Source: Lithobates sylvaticus (Eukaryota > Chordata > Amphibia > Anura > Ranidae). From it: a stretch of DNA of 64,000 nucleotides. A program made the position numbers and the translations under genes. This document shows, in pieces, positions 34,032 through 45,460 of this stretch (position 1 is the stretch's first letter; each line of letters starts with the position of its first letter). Below the pieces are notes generated by a model, which saw nothing but the letters and a program-made list of their open reading frames with translations, made no database searches and was not told the origin of the DNA. The stretch spans positions 188,684,354 through 188,748,353 of the forward strand of contig CM053029.1 in NCBI GenBank assembly GCA_028564925.1, given 5' to 3'.

Positions 34032-35414
34032 AATAAACTGGTAATCAGCATGAAGCATACTCTATGGGATGGGCATAGACATATTGCAGAACCTGTGAGG
34101 TTCTTTTTTGCCTATTATATGCCCTTCAAAAGGAAAAAAAAACCTTGCCAAAAAGGAAAAACAGGTTGTTTAATGTTTGAATAATGTTTAAAAAATCATT
34201 TTAGGCCTGAAGATTATTTAAAACCCCCAAACACTATATATTTTCTGAATGTAGACAACCTGGAAAATAAAATAATGGTAATTCCAATTTTTAATGTCTC
34301 AAAATATTTGTGCAACGGTCTGTCAAGTGCAAATTTTTGGTTTAAAAAATATACCAAACTTCTTGTGGCACACAATCACAATATATTACTACATTTTTGG
34401 GTACTGAATTCTTGAGTAAATTTTTTGGTAAATTATAAAAATGATACCCAACATGTCAAGCTTTTGCTTTACAATGAACATAGCCTATTTTCCATAGGTG
34501 ACAATTTAAAGAAACAGTTCATCAGTTATCTATGAGCAACAGTCCTCAAAATACTGCTCTCACTTCAGCTTGTGTGGCCATGTTAGCTGGTCTCGCTCCA
34601 CCAGGCGACATCTGCTTAGCGGGTCCCAGGTAGATGGGTTGTGTTGGGGGGGGGGGCATGTGAGGACTGCAGCACAGCTGACTGGCTCCTTGCTGTGTTT
34701 CTCCCTCTCCCACTTTGAGCCCTGCTGTACAATGGATTGCAGAAGGCTGATAACAAGTAAAATTTAGGTACTTACACTGCTACGCTGCTGTAAAAAAAAA
34801 AAATACATTCAATAATTTAATAATGAATGAAGAGCTGTATTATTTGCATCTTTAAAGCCTGCCTACAGTTTACCTTTAAGTATCTTGACTGAAAATCCTA
34901 ATAAGATAATCCTACGCCACTGTCAATTTTCAGTGGAATGCATAGCACGCACGACAATGTTATTTTAAGAAAAGAAAAATACGGCAGAGCTGTTACACCT
35001 CAAGAAAGACATTTTCTTCTTATCAATCCAAATAAATATTTGCAGCGGGCTGGAGTCAGAATTAAGCCTCTTAGTTCTGTTGCTGCATTGGCGCTCTCTA
35101 AATGACCTAGTTTGTTGACTCATTCTAAGACATTTAAAGCTGCAAACGAGAGATTGTCTGGCATTGACTGCTGAAGTCATCTGCACTTTTCAGCACTGCA
35201 GAGTTATTAGCCTACTGATTTAGTAAGCCAGCTATGGGATAACAGCAGTCGTTACATTAGTAATAAGAAGATTAATGGTAAACATAACCAATTCTGGGTG
35301 GAGGGTGATGAAATAAATAAACTGTAATACTTAAAGTACATCTAAACCCTAAATTAAAGGCATTTAGTTTAGTAAAGCCCTGTGTACCATAAACAATCAG
35401 CAATTTGTTGTATC
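34032..35414. other. No recognised gene; possible TTAA element
   Basis: 34505-34879 is bounded by ttaaagaaacagttc and tacctttaag, possibly a decayed TTAA MITE. 34640-34652 has a G run. The rest is AT-rich and unassigned. Confidence 0.4.
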
Positions 35415-35836
35415 TTAAAGTGGTGTTTCCCCCAAAAAAGAAAAAATTGCTTAAAATTCCTAAAAATATAAAAAAAAAATAATTGGAAAAATGTTTTAAC
35501 TTACCTCTAAATGCCTGTTGCTAGGGGGTCCCTCGTAGTCTGCCTCCTTCAGTGCCCGGGAACTGACATCACTTCCCCTCGGCGCAGTCAGTCATCTGGG
35601 ACACATGACAGGTCCCAGATGACTGTGCGGCGAGCGTCGCTGCTCGCGCATGCGCAGTGGGTGCCCACAGTAAGAATGCCGGCGCCGCGAGCGGAGCAGG
35701 GAACGAGGGGGGGCTTCGTTCCCCCGCAACGCTGGACCCTGGGACCGGTAATTGTCCGATTATTAAAAGTCAGCAGCTGCAGTATTTGTAGCTGCTGACT
35801 TTTAAAAAAAATTTTTTAGGGGGCACCCCACTTTAA
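35415..35836. mobile_element. TTAA-flanked MITE with an exact NRF1-type site
   Basis: ttaaagtggtgtttccccc at the left pairs with gggggcaccccactttaa at the right, with TTAA at 35415-35418 and 35833-35836. The body is GC-rich and includes gcgcatgcgca (35646-35656), an exact NRF1 consensus. Part of the right half (ccgattattaaaagtcagca + gctgcag) recurs inverted at 63095-63125. Confidence 0.93.
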
Positions 35837-35844
35837 TAATGCAG

Positions 35845-36085
35845 TTCTCCTGCAACTTCCCTGAAGCCACTTCTTGTTTACCAGCCTTCCAGCAATGGCC
35901 TCATGCTATTTCCTGATGGCGACAACAGTGGACCATGTCTATGTAATGTGTGTAAAAACAGCAACTTGTCGTCTCCACTGGAATCCTGTGTGACAAGATG
36001 ACAAATCAGGAGCACAGTTGGGAGGCGTTGTCACCTTATAACAGGAAGTGGTAAACAAAGACCTGGATCGCCAGATATTTTTTTT
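35845..36085. repeat. Dispersed repeat, copy 2
   Basis: Matches 11280-11550 over ccagcaatgg, tttcctgatggcgacaacag, acttgtcgtctcca and aggagcacagttg. Confidence 0.7.
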
Positions 36086-36114
36086 AAGTAAGCTGATATT
36101 AATGTTAAAATATT

Positions 36115-36455
36115 TTAATAATGTGGGCTATGGCCAGGTGGGCTCCACTCTTCATATATGGTGGACTGGCATTTGGCCAGAGGTGCGGGGGCGCCGGTGA
36201 CACTCGGAAAGGTTTGGAGTTCCCGAGTGTTTCCAGGTTTAACCGAGCTGTTCCCGAGTATTTCGGAGGCTCTCCGGTGCCCCTCCCCCCCCCCACCTCT
36301 GGCCACATGCAGTATTGAATGCAATAGAAGTCAATGCGGAACAAATTATCTTCGTTTCCATTGACTTCTATGGGGAAACTTGCTTTGATATGTGAGTGCT
36401 TTGGATTACAAGCATTTTTCTGGAACAGATTATGCTCGTAATCCAAGGTTCCACT
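36115..36455. repeat. MITE-like repeat ending in ggttccactgt
   Basis: gccagaggtgcgggggcgcc near the left is mirrored by cacctctggccac at 36295, and caatagaagtcaatg by cattgacttctatgg. The right end, reverse-complemented, begins acagtggaaccttggattac, a terminus type I recall from frog repeats. Target duplication not found. Confidence 0.65.
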
Positions 36456-36704
36456 GTATTTGAAGTCAAAACTTTTTTTTTTTTTTTTGGATGGTTGGCT
36501 AAGCACCCTTTAATTTCGCATTATAGGTACAGGTGCAGGATGTTTCTTTCTCCAGGTTTTTATTGCTGCCTATCCTCACGAGCCCTACTGATGTCATTGC
36601 GTTACCTAAACTATATATTTCAAGCGCTTGATCTACTTACCAAATGTGAGTGTTCCCAATTTTAATACATTTTCTATGTTCTTACGGATTCACACTATGT
36701 GGAG

Positions 36705-37276
36705 TGTGACGGAACGTCCCTACACTCCTCTTGAGTGCGTTCGTCATATATCACTTCCTCTCAGTCTGGATATAGGTATAAGATATTCCAACCGCTCCCA
36801 AGCACCAAACGAGACAACACTTGCTTGGTGCCAACATGGACTGATCTTTATTTGACATGTCACACAATTTTATATAGCCAGATGACTCAAAGCTAACCTA
36901 ATTAGCATGAGCTAATTATCTTAATCATTGCCCAGACTAGTTGACTGCCTGAAAAGGATTTTCAGGGTCAGACTTTAAGGCTCCTAGTTAATTGGAATAA
37001 CTATTCAACATACATTAACATAAACAGCAACACAGGGCTAATTAGCACAACAACATTGTGTGGAATACACCTTACAAGCCAGACCAGCCTCATTTACACA
37101 ATAGACAGGTGGCTTGAGTTCATGACATTGAATGGGATACAATCTGTCAGATGCTAGTCTATTTCTAATGCCAAATGCATATACAGAGAGTGTATTTTGG
37201 GGGGCCCGTAATCAGCTGGCAGGAGGCTAGCATGTAGTCCTCTCAAAAAGCCCATATCCCGGCTAGGTCTGTCACA
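36705..37276. mobile_element. Solo LTR of an LTR retrotransposon
   Basis: A 572-bp block starts TGTGAC and ends GTCACA, with an exact 5-bp target duplication tggag (36700-36704 and 37277-37281). No internal coding region is attached, which fits recombination between the two LTRs of a once complete element. Family not assignable from the LTR alone. The clean duplication and ends suggest moderate age. Confidence 0.82.
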
Positions 37277-37281
37277 TGGAG

Positions 37282-38228
37282 TATTTTCTTTTTTGGTTAC
37301 ATTATTTTGAATATATGAGAGGACTTGGTCTGACATCTTGGCCGCTTCTGGGGACTGCTTCTCTGAGTTATCCCCTGAATAAATGGACCATCTTCAATCC
37401 TGATCTGGAGTACAGATGTAGAGGTCCCATACATTGGTGTTTACACCACAATCCCTGCTGACTCATTGAGCATATGCCCATTTGAGTCCCTACAAATCCG
37501 GTAAGCCTTCATACAACCGGTGGTGGTTTCATTGTTGTGTTTCCATTTCAACACTGATGGCACGTGGAATACCTTTTTCCGCTACAGAGTGTTTTTCACT
37601 GTTTATTCACAGACTGTTCTATTCATGGTTTATCAACCTTTATATGACAGCATATGAACTTATACTTTGGGTGATCTTTACATCACTTTCCACTGTTTTG
37701 ATTATTTCTTTCTATTGATGTGGTCATTTCACACTATACATTGGATTCTACACACATAAATTTGTGTCAGTACAAATTTTTAAGCGCTGCGCAGAATTTT
37801 ATTTTCACATTATTTTTTGCTTACACTTGTTCTAGTGTTCTGCTGGATGCTATTGGACATACTTTTGCGTGTCAGCGCGATATACACCATTTTTTCTATA
37901 CTCACCACTGCCTCTGGATCTAAAAGTGATGAAAATTTCTGGCAGGCAAAGACAGCTTGCATTTTGGCCATTCATGAGGGAATGAGAAGAAATCACTTCC
38001 TCCATCATCATTCACAGTGTAAATCTTCAGTGTATTTAGGCGCTGCCAAACAGTGGCTGAATCTGATAGGTTGCCATTACTGTTCAGTCCATACCGTTCC
38101 ACCTGGCTCAGTAGAATTTTATATTATCTTTTGTTGAGCCAGGTTGTGCTTAGAGGGCCAACCATGACTTGAATTCAGCCGACTCAGAAGGGCTCGGTTG
38201 AGGTTCGAGCTGTCTATAGGAGCCTTTA
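37282..38228. other. No recognised gene
   Basis: T-rich DNA with short frames. cacctggctca / tgagccaggttg (38101-38147) is a small inverted pair. 37740-37800 resembles repeat words seen around foldback elements, but not strongly enough to call. Confidence 0.45.
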
Positions 38229-39014
38229 TGCCCCGTACACACGATCGGACTTTCCGACAGCAAAACTGTGGATTTTTGTTTGAAGGTTGTTGGTGCCAAC
38301 TTGGCTTGCATACACAAGGTCACACAAATGTTGGCCAACAATTCCGAACGTGGGAACGGGGTGACGTACAAGGCATACGACGAGGCTATAAAAAGGAAGT
38401 TCAATAGTCATGTGATATCTCCATTACGAACGCTAGTTTTACAAGACCGAGCGCTTCTGGCTCGTACTTGATTAGGAGCATGCGTGAACTTTTGTGCGAT
38501 GGACTTGTATACACACGATCAAAAGTCCAACAACAAAGTTTTGTTAATGAAATAGGAAGAAGTTCTGGACCGCCGCACTCCAAAAATTGCCTTTTATTAA
38601 AAAAACAGGATCAAAAATACATGCCACAGCAGAACGGACAGAAGAGCTGACGCGTTTTACACTATCAAACAGTGCTTAATCATAGCTAACAATCCATTTT
38701 TCATCCTGTTTTTGAATAAAAGGCAATTTTTGGATTGCGGCTGTCCAGAACTTCTTCCTATTACATTGCTATATGCACTGCCAGCACCTGTGGCTTCTAA
38801 ACTGGAGTAGAGGTTTTACTTTTGGCTGACCTACCTGGAGCAGTGATATTCCCATCAAAGTTTTGTTGGCAGAAAAATTGAGAACCTGCTAGCCAACATT
38901 TGTTGGTGGAAAGTTCGACAACAAATGTTCGATGGAGCATACACACAGTGGGACTTTCAGCCAATAAGCTCACATCCAACATTTCCCGTCGGAAAGTCAG
39001 ATCGTCTGTACGTG
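38229..39014. mobile_element. MITE of the 'tgccccgtacacac' family, copy 1, with nested insertion
   Basis: The left end tgccccgtacacacgatcgg is mirrored at the right by tcggaaagtcagatcgtctg + tacgtgg. Palindromic inner words (ccaacatttgttggtgg) recur. It is interrupted at 38546-38855. Copies 2 and 3 are at 49836-50201 and 56033-56435. Confidence 0.88.
38546..38855. mobile_element. Foldback insertion with 12-bp target duplication and hammerhead-like motif
   Basis: An exact 12-bp direct repeat caaagttttgtt flanks it (38534-38545 and 38856-38867), and the host MITE continues on both sides. Arms around taggaagaagttctggac (38552-38569) and gtccagaacttcttccta (38744-38761) pair, as do aattgccttttatt and aataaaaggcaatt. 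Between them, on the minus strand, is a degenerate hammerhead-like core near 38650-38684: ATGATTA, stem CACT-gtttgat-AGTG, then AAAAC gcgtc. Confidence 0.75.
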
Positions 39015-39222
39015 GAATTAGAGTTATTATTAGAATACAAATAGAAGTGAAATATTTCAATGGGGATATCTAGGGGGAATTTCTCTTACTTTCCTCTCAG
39101 TTCCTGCTATGTCTACAGGACAGGAAGGGAAATCTCTCAAATGGGGCACAGATGGCTTCCTGAGTCTATTGAGTCTATTAGAGCTAAGCAGGCCTGAACT
39201 AGGTATAAAAAAATCTGATGGC

Positions 39223-39557
39223 TTAAAGTACAGCTAAAGACAGAACTTTTTTTTCTTAGATTTGGATAGAGTGGCAAGAAATTGGAACGCCTGCCAGTTC
39301 TTATTGCTTTCTGTTCCCCTGTTACGGTGATTCCCCCTCTCAATTTGTCCTGTTTACTGTTATCATTGAAAGTGAAAGTAAGAGTCTTCTAATGGGGTAG
39401 TGAGATTCCCCTAATTTGCAGGGATTTACGCTCACTTCCTGTTTTGGCTATGGGACAGGAAGTGAACGGAAATCCCCCCAATGGGACATAGAGGACCAAA
39501 AATAAACTAACAGGGGTTATGACCCTGCCTTAAGTTTTGCCTAAAGTTCTACTTTAA
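39223..39557. mobile_element. TTAA-flanked MITE
   Basis: ttaaagtacagctaaagaca + gaac at the left pairs with gttttgcctaaagttctact + ttaa at the right; TTAA at 39223-39226 and 39554-39557. Related ends occur at 62068-62717. A further TTAA-family start (ttaaagctgaactccggg) follows at 39554. Confidence 0.88.
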
Positions 39558-40547
39558 AGCTGAACTCCGGGAAAAGTAAAAGTCCTCCCTGCACACAGGG
39601 ATAGTGAAAGAGGTTGGCTCTGACACAAAAATGAAAAAATATTAGGTACTGGGATACATATTACATGGAAGGGAGGTAAGAGTGTTGGATATTGAACATC
39701 TAAAATGGGAGATGTGGATAAGTATACAGTATGCTCTGTATATTGTTCTAATCTGAATGCTGCAAGTAGCTCCTGTGCCAGTTGGTCATTAATGGTGGGT
39801 GTTAATTGTACAGGTGAGATAGATTTGACCCTCAGTATGGATAATCAAGCTTGCGGCATAGAGTTTCCAGCAGGTGGGACCAAGAAGTGTCTGATCTGCT
39901 ACAGTATAATCTGCTTTAGCTTGGTTCCCTTCAACCAAAACCAGCCATGCTAAAAGTCTTGTATAGGTCACCTACACTCATTATACAAAAGAGTGTGACA
40001 CATTCTACATCAGGTAGCAGTTTAAAAAGGGGGTTTCTATACCTTTTAAAATATATTTAAACCCTAAAACAAAAGGTTATATATTGCAGCTTATCAATCA
40101 GATATGGTAGCTGCATTTGTTTTCTTTTTTATAGCTTTTATTCCTTTATTTTTACCTGCTCATCCTGCCAGTAATACACATCTCGTCCTAGGGTGACAGG
40201 GCCCACTCAACATTCTTCATTTATGAAAAAGCAGTATTGTCACCCTAGGACTGGAATACAATACAAACAGATGACCCTCTCCTCTTCTCCATAAATAGAG
40301 GGTTTGTATGGAATTCTGTAACTGATGCGATTGCTGCCAGAGTCAGAGAGCACAGGAGGTTATACGCTCACAAGATTTCTAGCAGGATCTACAGGTATTT
40401 TTGTGCACGTGTAGAAATAAAAAAACACTTTTAACAGTGACACCAAAAGCGCCCAAAAAGGATAAGTTTGAGTTTACATACCCTTTAAGAGAATTAGTGT
40501 TATTTTACACACGTGAATACTTCCTTTGGTGTGGAAGATGCATCAAT
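39558..40547. other. Repeat fragments, no gene
   Basis: 40050-40500 carries the family seen at 27195-27440, with two inverted copies of cctagggtgaca / tgtcaccctagg (40189-40250). 39600-40040 is unassigned. Confidence 0.5.
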
Positions 40548-40892
40548 ATCCCAGATAGCAAGCAATTGTGCTGCAAGTTTGAAAATGACTTACTAAGCTA
40601 TTGCTAGACTTGCCAGGCTTCACAAGTTTGTCAATTGCATGGACTCTAGATCAACTTTCTTTGCAAACATTCTGCAAGTCTGCTGAAAGTTCTGGTTCAG
40701 TTATGTTGTGCTATAGTCATCCCACCACAGGGGTCACTGTGGCTGAATTTTCATGCTATAGACTTTCAGAGCTCTTGCTGTAGACTCACCACTGTAACTT
40801 TGCTGTAGCTAGAGACTTGCCACACACATTTGCTACAATTACAATTCAATACTGCCACAAATTGGTTGCAAGTCATCCTTGCTATCTGGGAT
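40548..40892. mobile_element. MITE with 15-bp perfect terminal inverted repeats
   Basis: atcccagatagcaag (40548-40562) is exactly inverted at 40878-40892. Inner arms pair weakly (gcaattgtgctgcaagtttg / cacaaattggttgcaagtc). Superfamily unassigned. Confidence 0.85.
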
Positions 40893-40954
40893 TTGTGACC
40901 AATGGTATATGTCAAATTTTATTGGGTCCTGGGAGTCCTGAGCTTTCTGCCTGG

Positions 40955-41671
40955 CAGTGGTGGCCCGTCTATAGGGGGCACATGGGCGCGGCCCCCGCTA
41001 TCCATGTTTTCAGCCCCCTAATCTACATGCAGGGCACCGGACACATGGATTACAATGTTTTTTGTTTTTTTTTTAAGCACATGATTACAGCCTAAGGCTT
41101 TAATTGGTTTAAAAAAAGGGTGGGCTCGGGGCACAGAGCACTACGCCCTGAGCCCAACCTGTTGTGTGACATTAGCAAATTAATATTTACTAATGTCTAC
41201 CTGTTTCTCCTCCCAGCCAATCAGGAAGTGGCTCCTGAGACCCCATTGGCTGGTAGTCCGAAGACCCGATTGGCCAGGAGGAGAAGACAGAGGGGGCACA
41301 TGGAGGCCGGGACACAGAGGAGATGGATGGGGAAGCCGTCGTCGATATTGTATTCAAACACAGGGTGGAAGCAAGACCAGCACAGCACCCGGATGAGGAG
41401 CTGAACGGGATGAGGAGGAGAGCCCAGAGCCTGCAGGTAAGGCAGTGTCAGCCAAAGAGTGTCATCCTAGCCTGCTTTGTTCATCCCATCCATAGAGGAG
41501 CAGAGCAAGCTTCTCACAGTGAGGAGCTGGCTCTGCTCATTTGTCTATGCTCCGCTCCTAACACCTTCCCTGTGTGTGTTTGCTTGGCCGATGGTGACCG
41601 GGGGTGGGGGGGTCTGTGGTCAGGTCCGTCTGCCGCCCCCCCGCCAACCGATGGAGCACCAGCCGCCACTG
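40955..41671. mobile_element. 717-bp non-autonomous hAT element
   Basis: The left end cagtggtggc matches the reverse complement of the right end (gccgccactg). The 8-bp duplication ctgcctgg is exact (40947-40954 and 41672-41679). GC-rich right half with frames on both strands but no recognised domain. Confidence 0.9.
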
Positions 41672-41679
41672 CTGCCTGG

Positions 41680-42713
41680 CCAAAGAAAATAGGCTGATTC
41701 TGAAAACGCAGAGTTGTTCTCATGAAAAGTAACTAAGCCCAATCACTTTAACGAAAAATGTTGTTGCACATGTTTCGGCAATGACAAAAAAGTTTAATTA
41801 TTTTTTCAATATGCCCTGCTTTAAGTTACATAAAACCAGGAAAGTATATCCGCAGGCACATCCTTTCTTAGGGTGACAGCGGTTACTTTGTACAGCAACA
41901 GCATTGTCACCAGTGTTATCACATTTTCCTGCACAGTACTGCATTGGACTACAAGTAGTGGCACCAAAACACAGCTCACTGGCACAATCCGCTATAGCTG
42001 TCACAGTACACTGTGATGTTTAGCTGCTGGAGGATCGCGCTCACATCTATAAGAGATTTCAACCGCTTTCTGTCTATGGGAGAGAAAATATGAATAAAGA
42101 AAGAGGAGAACTGTATATATAAAAAAAGAAATAATTCAAATATATTTCAATTCCAGTGCTCTGCAAAACTAAGTATTCCTTTGGGAGGGTTTAATGCCAC
42201 TTTAAGCTGATTAGTGACTACAGGGGCCACCAAAACCCAGGGGTTCTTAGGTCTTAGCAACAGCAGCACAGAGGAGTTAAGCCACAGCATCCCACAATGC
42301 ACTGCAATGCTTCTCTAATGATTGCTTAATATAATGCTTTGGAATTGTTTCTGAATACTGAGTTTCTTTTTACGAAAGTCAGACTTGTCTTTATTTATAG
42401 CTAGATTCCAAGCTGTCTTCTGTTGTGACAGGTGCACCTTAAGGGTTTTACACATAAAAGGCATCATTTTCATAAATGGGGTTGGGTAAATGAAGTTTAA
42501 TAAAAAAGTAATAGATAATTTTTTTTCAAACATGCAGTCAGGAAATGAAACAGTATGCACACTGGGCTGTACATTAAAAAAAAACATTCAAAACATGACA
42601 AATAACAGAAAACATGAATTCAGCTTAAATATTCAAATATAAGTAAAATATACTGCTAGCTCTTTCACATAATGCTTTTTTAAAACCTAGCATCACAAAG
42701 ATAGTTTTATAGA
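41680..42713. other. Decayed repeats, no gene
   Basis: 41760-42200 resembles the 40050 family (tagggtgacag, cattgtcacc) and ends at ccactttaag (42190-42200), so it may be a TTAA-type remnant. 42200-42713 is unassigned. Confidence 0.45.
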
Positions 42714-43165
42714 TTAAGCTTGTATATATTGAAGCTTTTTTCTCTAAATGTCATACTTACTTGCCCTGTGCAGTGGTTTTGCACAGGGCAGCCCAGATCC
42801 TCATCTTCTCGGGTCCCTCTTTGGCTCTCCTGGCCCCTCCCTCCTGTCGAGTGCCCCTACAGCAAGCAGCTTACTATTGGGGCACCCGAGCTGAGTCACA
42901 GGTCCCTGTGTCCATTCAGACACAAAGCCGTGGTTCAGCCCCACCCCCTCTCTCCTGATTGGCTAACTGACTTTGATTGTCAGCAGCGGGAGCCTGTGTC
43001 TTAGCCAATCAGGCGGGCGAAGCACTCGTGGACATCGCTGGAGAGAGATGGGGCTCAGGTAAGTATTAGTGGGTGCTGGGGCGGCTGCTGCACACAGAAG
43101 GTTTTATATCTTAATGCATACAATGCATTAAGATAAAAAACCTTCTGACTTTACGACCACTTTAA
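42714..43165. mobile_element. TTAA-type MITE, inverted relative to 27539-28010
   Basis: Shares, in reverse complement, tgtgtgcagcagcc, cacagagcag and gcaagcagctt-type blocks with 27539-28010, and has taatgcatacaatgcattaa near its right end. TTAA at 43162-43165 is clear. The left TTAA at 42714-42717 is a best guess. Confidence 0.8.
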
Positions 43166-43489
43166 CTCCAGGCACAAAAACTTTCATATATTTTTTAATA
43201 GCCAGAAGGGATACAAAATGCACCAAAAGCCTTTGCAGACCCAGATACTGCTTTGAGTAAATTACATTATTACTGTGCTGTACATAGCCTGTGCAGACAG
43301 CAGAGCTGTGGAAGAGACCCAGTAGGTCCTCTCACTACAGGCTGCCTGCAGATAACTACAGGAGGGGGCGGATACAAGATTAGTCACCCTGCACAAGGAG
43401 AGAGAACAGCAGTGATTGGTCATTATGATTACAGAAAGCTCCTGCATGGAAGCAAAGTTTCACACTGGATTACTTCACAGATCTGAAGG
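43166..43489. other. No recognised feature
   Basis: Unassigned sequence between a TTAA element and an L2 fragment. Confidence 0.4.
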
Positions 43490-44208
43490 AAATACACAAA
43501 GCACCCCAAGACTCCAGAATTCGTCCCTTCCTGACTAACGACACTACAAAACAACGTATTCACTCCTTGGTTATTTTCCACCTTGACTACTAACACTCTC
43601 TCCTCACTGGCCTAACTATACACAGCCTATCCCTCCTTCAGTCTATTATGAATGCTGCTGCTAGATGACTGCTGTTCCGTTCTGTTAATCCCTTCCCTGG
43701 CTTCCCCTACCCCACCATAAAAAAAAAAAAAAACTAACCACAAGATACAAGGCCATCCACAACATCGCCCCCAGCTACATTACCAACCTCATCTGCAGAT
43801 ATCACCCAAATTGTCCTCTCCACTCCTCCCAAGAACTCCTGCTGTCCAGCTCCCTTGTTACCTCTTCCCATGCTTGGCTCCAGAACATCTCCAGAGCCTC
43901 TCCCATCCTCTGTGACTCTCTGCCCCAGTATGTCCGGTCAGCCCCTACCCTGTCCGTCTTTAGGCAATCCCTGAAAACTAATTTATTCAGGGAAGCCTAA
44001 GAACTGAACCCAAGTCACCTCCATCAAATCATCCCCACAGCTATTACCTTTTGTACCACCTCCCCTCCCTTTTAAACTGTAAGCTCCATGAACCAGGATC
44101 ACCTATTCCTACTATATTGAACTGTATTGTAATTTTACTTTCCCCCACTACATTGTAAAGCGCTGCACAAACTGTTGACGCTATGTAAATCCTGTATAAT
44201 AATGGTAC
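43490..44208 (+). pseudogene. L2-type LINE 3' fragment
   Basis: It starts with the post-RT region. The translated order RIHSLVI, LDY and MNAAAR parallels LLIHSLIISRLDYCNS and MNAAARL of the 24300-24400 L2. Then come pyrimidine-rich 3' coding and UTR sequence and the shared tail (tatattgaactgtattgtaa, atgtaaatcctgtataataa). Contains an A14 run (43720-43733) and stops. Dead, 5'-truncated. Confidence 0.8.
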
Positions 44209-44670
44209 CATATTTATGGTATTGGTATTCCCAGTAGTAACATATGGCTGTGACAGTTGGAGCATAAGGAAGGCTGAATGCCAAAAAATTTATGCTTTTG
44301 AACTATGGTGTTGGAAAAAACTCTTGAAAGTCCCTTGGATGGCAAGAAGATCAAACCAGTCAATCCTGAAGGAAATCAACCCTGAATATTTACTGGAAGG
44401 ACAGATCCTGAAACTTAAAAGGCAAATACTTTGGCCGCCTAATGCGAAGAGAGGACTCATTGGAAAAGGGCCTGATGCTGGGAAATGTGGAAGGAGAAAA
44501 GGAGAAGAGGACAACAGAAAACAAGATGGATAGATAGCATTATCGAAAAAATTAACATGAAAATAAGCAAGCTCCGGGAGGCAGTGGAGGACAGAAAAGC
44601 TTGGCTCGCTATGGTCCATAAGGTCATGAAGAGTCAGACACGACTTAACGACAAAACAACTACAACAATG
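44209..44670 (+). pseudogene. RTE-BovB-like LINE C-terminal fragment
   Basis: The plus strand encodes FPVVTYGCDSWSIRKAE, then FELWCWKKLLKVPWMARRSN + QSILKEI and, after a frame change near 44440-44530, RWIDSI...MKISKLREAVEDRKAW followed by VMKSQTRLND. This is the order of the RTE/BovB ORF2 C-terminus. The end acgacaaaacaactacaac resembles RTE tails. It joins the L2 tail directly at 44208. Non-functional. Confidence 0.8.
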
Positions 44671-45460
44671 TCTTTTATTAGTATAATAAAAAGACAAGTA
44701 AAAAAAAGAAAAGAGAACAAAACTACAGTACAAAGGAATGGCACATTCAAGAGGAAATGACAACATAGTGAATCCAACCCCACAGCAGGCATACGGATAA
44801 GATGAGGTACAGTGCTATACATACAATCATCTCTGCCACAGGGGGCCAATATAGGCAGTAGGAATAATATAAAGTGAATAAGAACAGGAAATGAAAAACA
44901 TTGCGTACAACAGTCACCAAGTCAGTATTAAATGGATTCTCCAGAGTACCTGGATACAGAATAGGAAGGTAAGCAAAGAGATATTGAAAGGTAGCAAGAG
45001 AACAGGGCTGGTGACAATGTCAAGTGTAAGAAAAGGGAAGGGGGGAGAGAGAAAAGACCCAAAAAACACATATGGGTGTAGGAGGGCACACCATAAAATC
45101 AAAAAGATGAAGAGAAAACCTTCAAAGGGGGAATGAGGAACATAGGGGAAAATAAACCATAAAATTCACATCCCAAAATGCTGTCCCCACATTCAACGTT
45201 CAAATTTGTCGAAGGTATCTGAATCCATTCCCAACATCCCACCCCTAAAAATGATATTATTAACAGGGGATATCCATAGCGCGAGAGGGGAGGGGGACGA
45301 CTCCCAAAGCTGGGGTATACGTTGCTTTAACTCAAGGTAGAAAAAGGTGGTAATCCCTGGTGCCGCACATCCTTGTGGTTCTATGGTGGTGTTCATAGTG
45401 GTAATCTCAACCTGGGCTCCTACCAGGCCACACCCCCAATGCACCCCCAATACACTGCCC
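44671..45460 (-). pseudogene. Possible L1 3' remnant, minus strand
   Basis: A minus-strand frame at 45193-45450 contains LALWISPVNNIIFRGGML and FDKFER, which resembles the far C-terminus of Tx1-type L1 ORF2 (compare KFEKIWGP at 14215). The left part, 44671-45190, is A-rich on the plus strand and could be the 3' UTR. Weak evidence. Confidence 0.3.

Noticed and set aside
35511-35798. 95-codon frame as a gene
   Set aside because: Entirely within a TTAA-flanked MITE; the frame follows from high GC content.
41120-41697. Frames on both strands in GC-rich DNA as a gene
   Set aside because: They lie wholly inside a 717-bp hAT element with exact ends; no domain seen.
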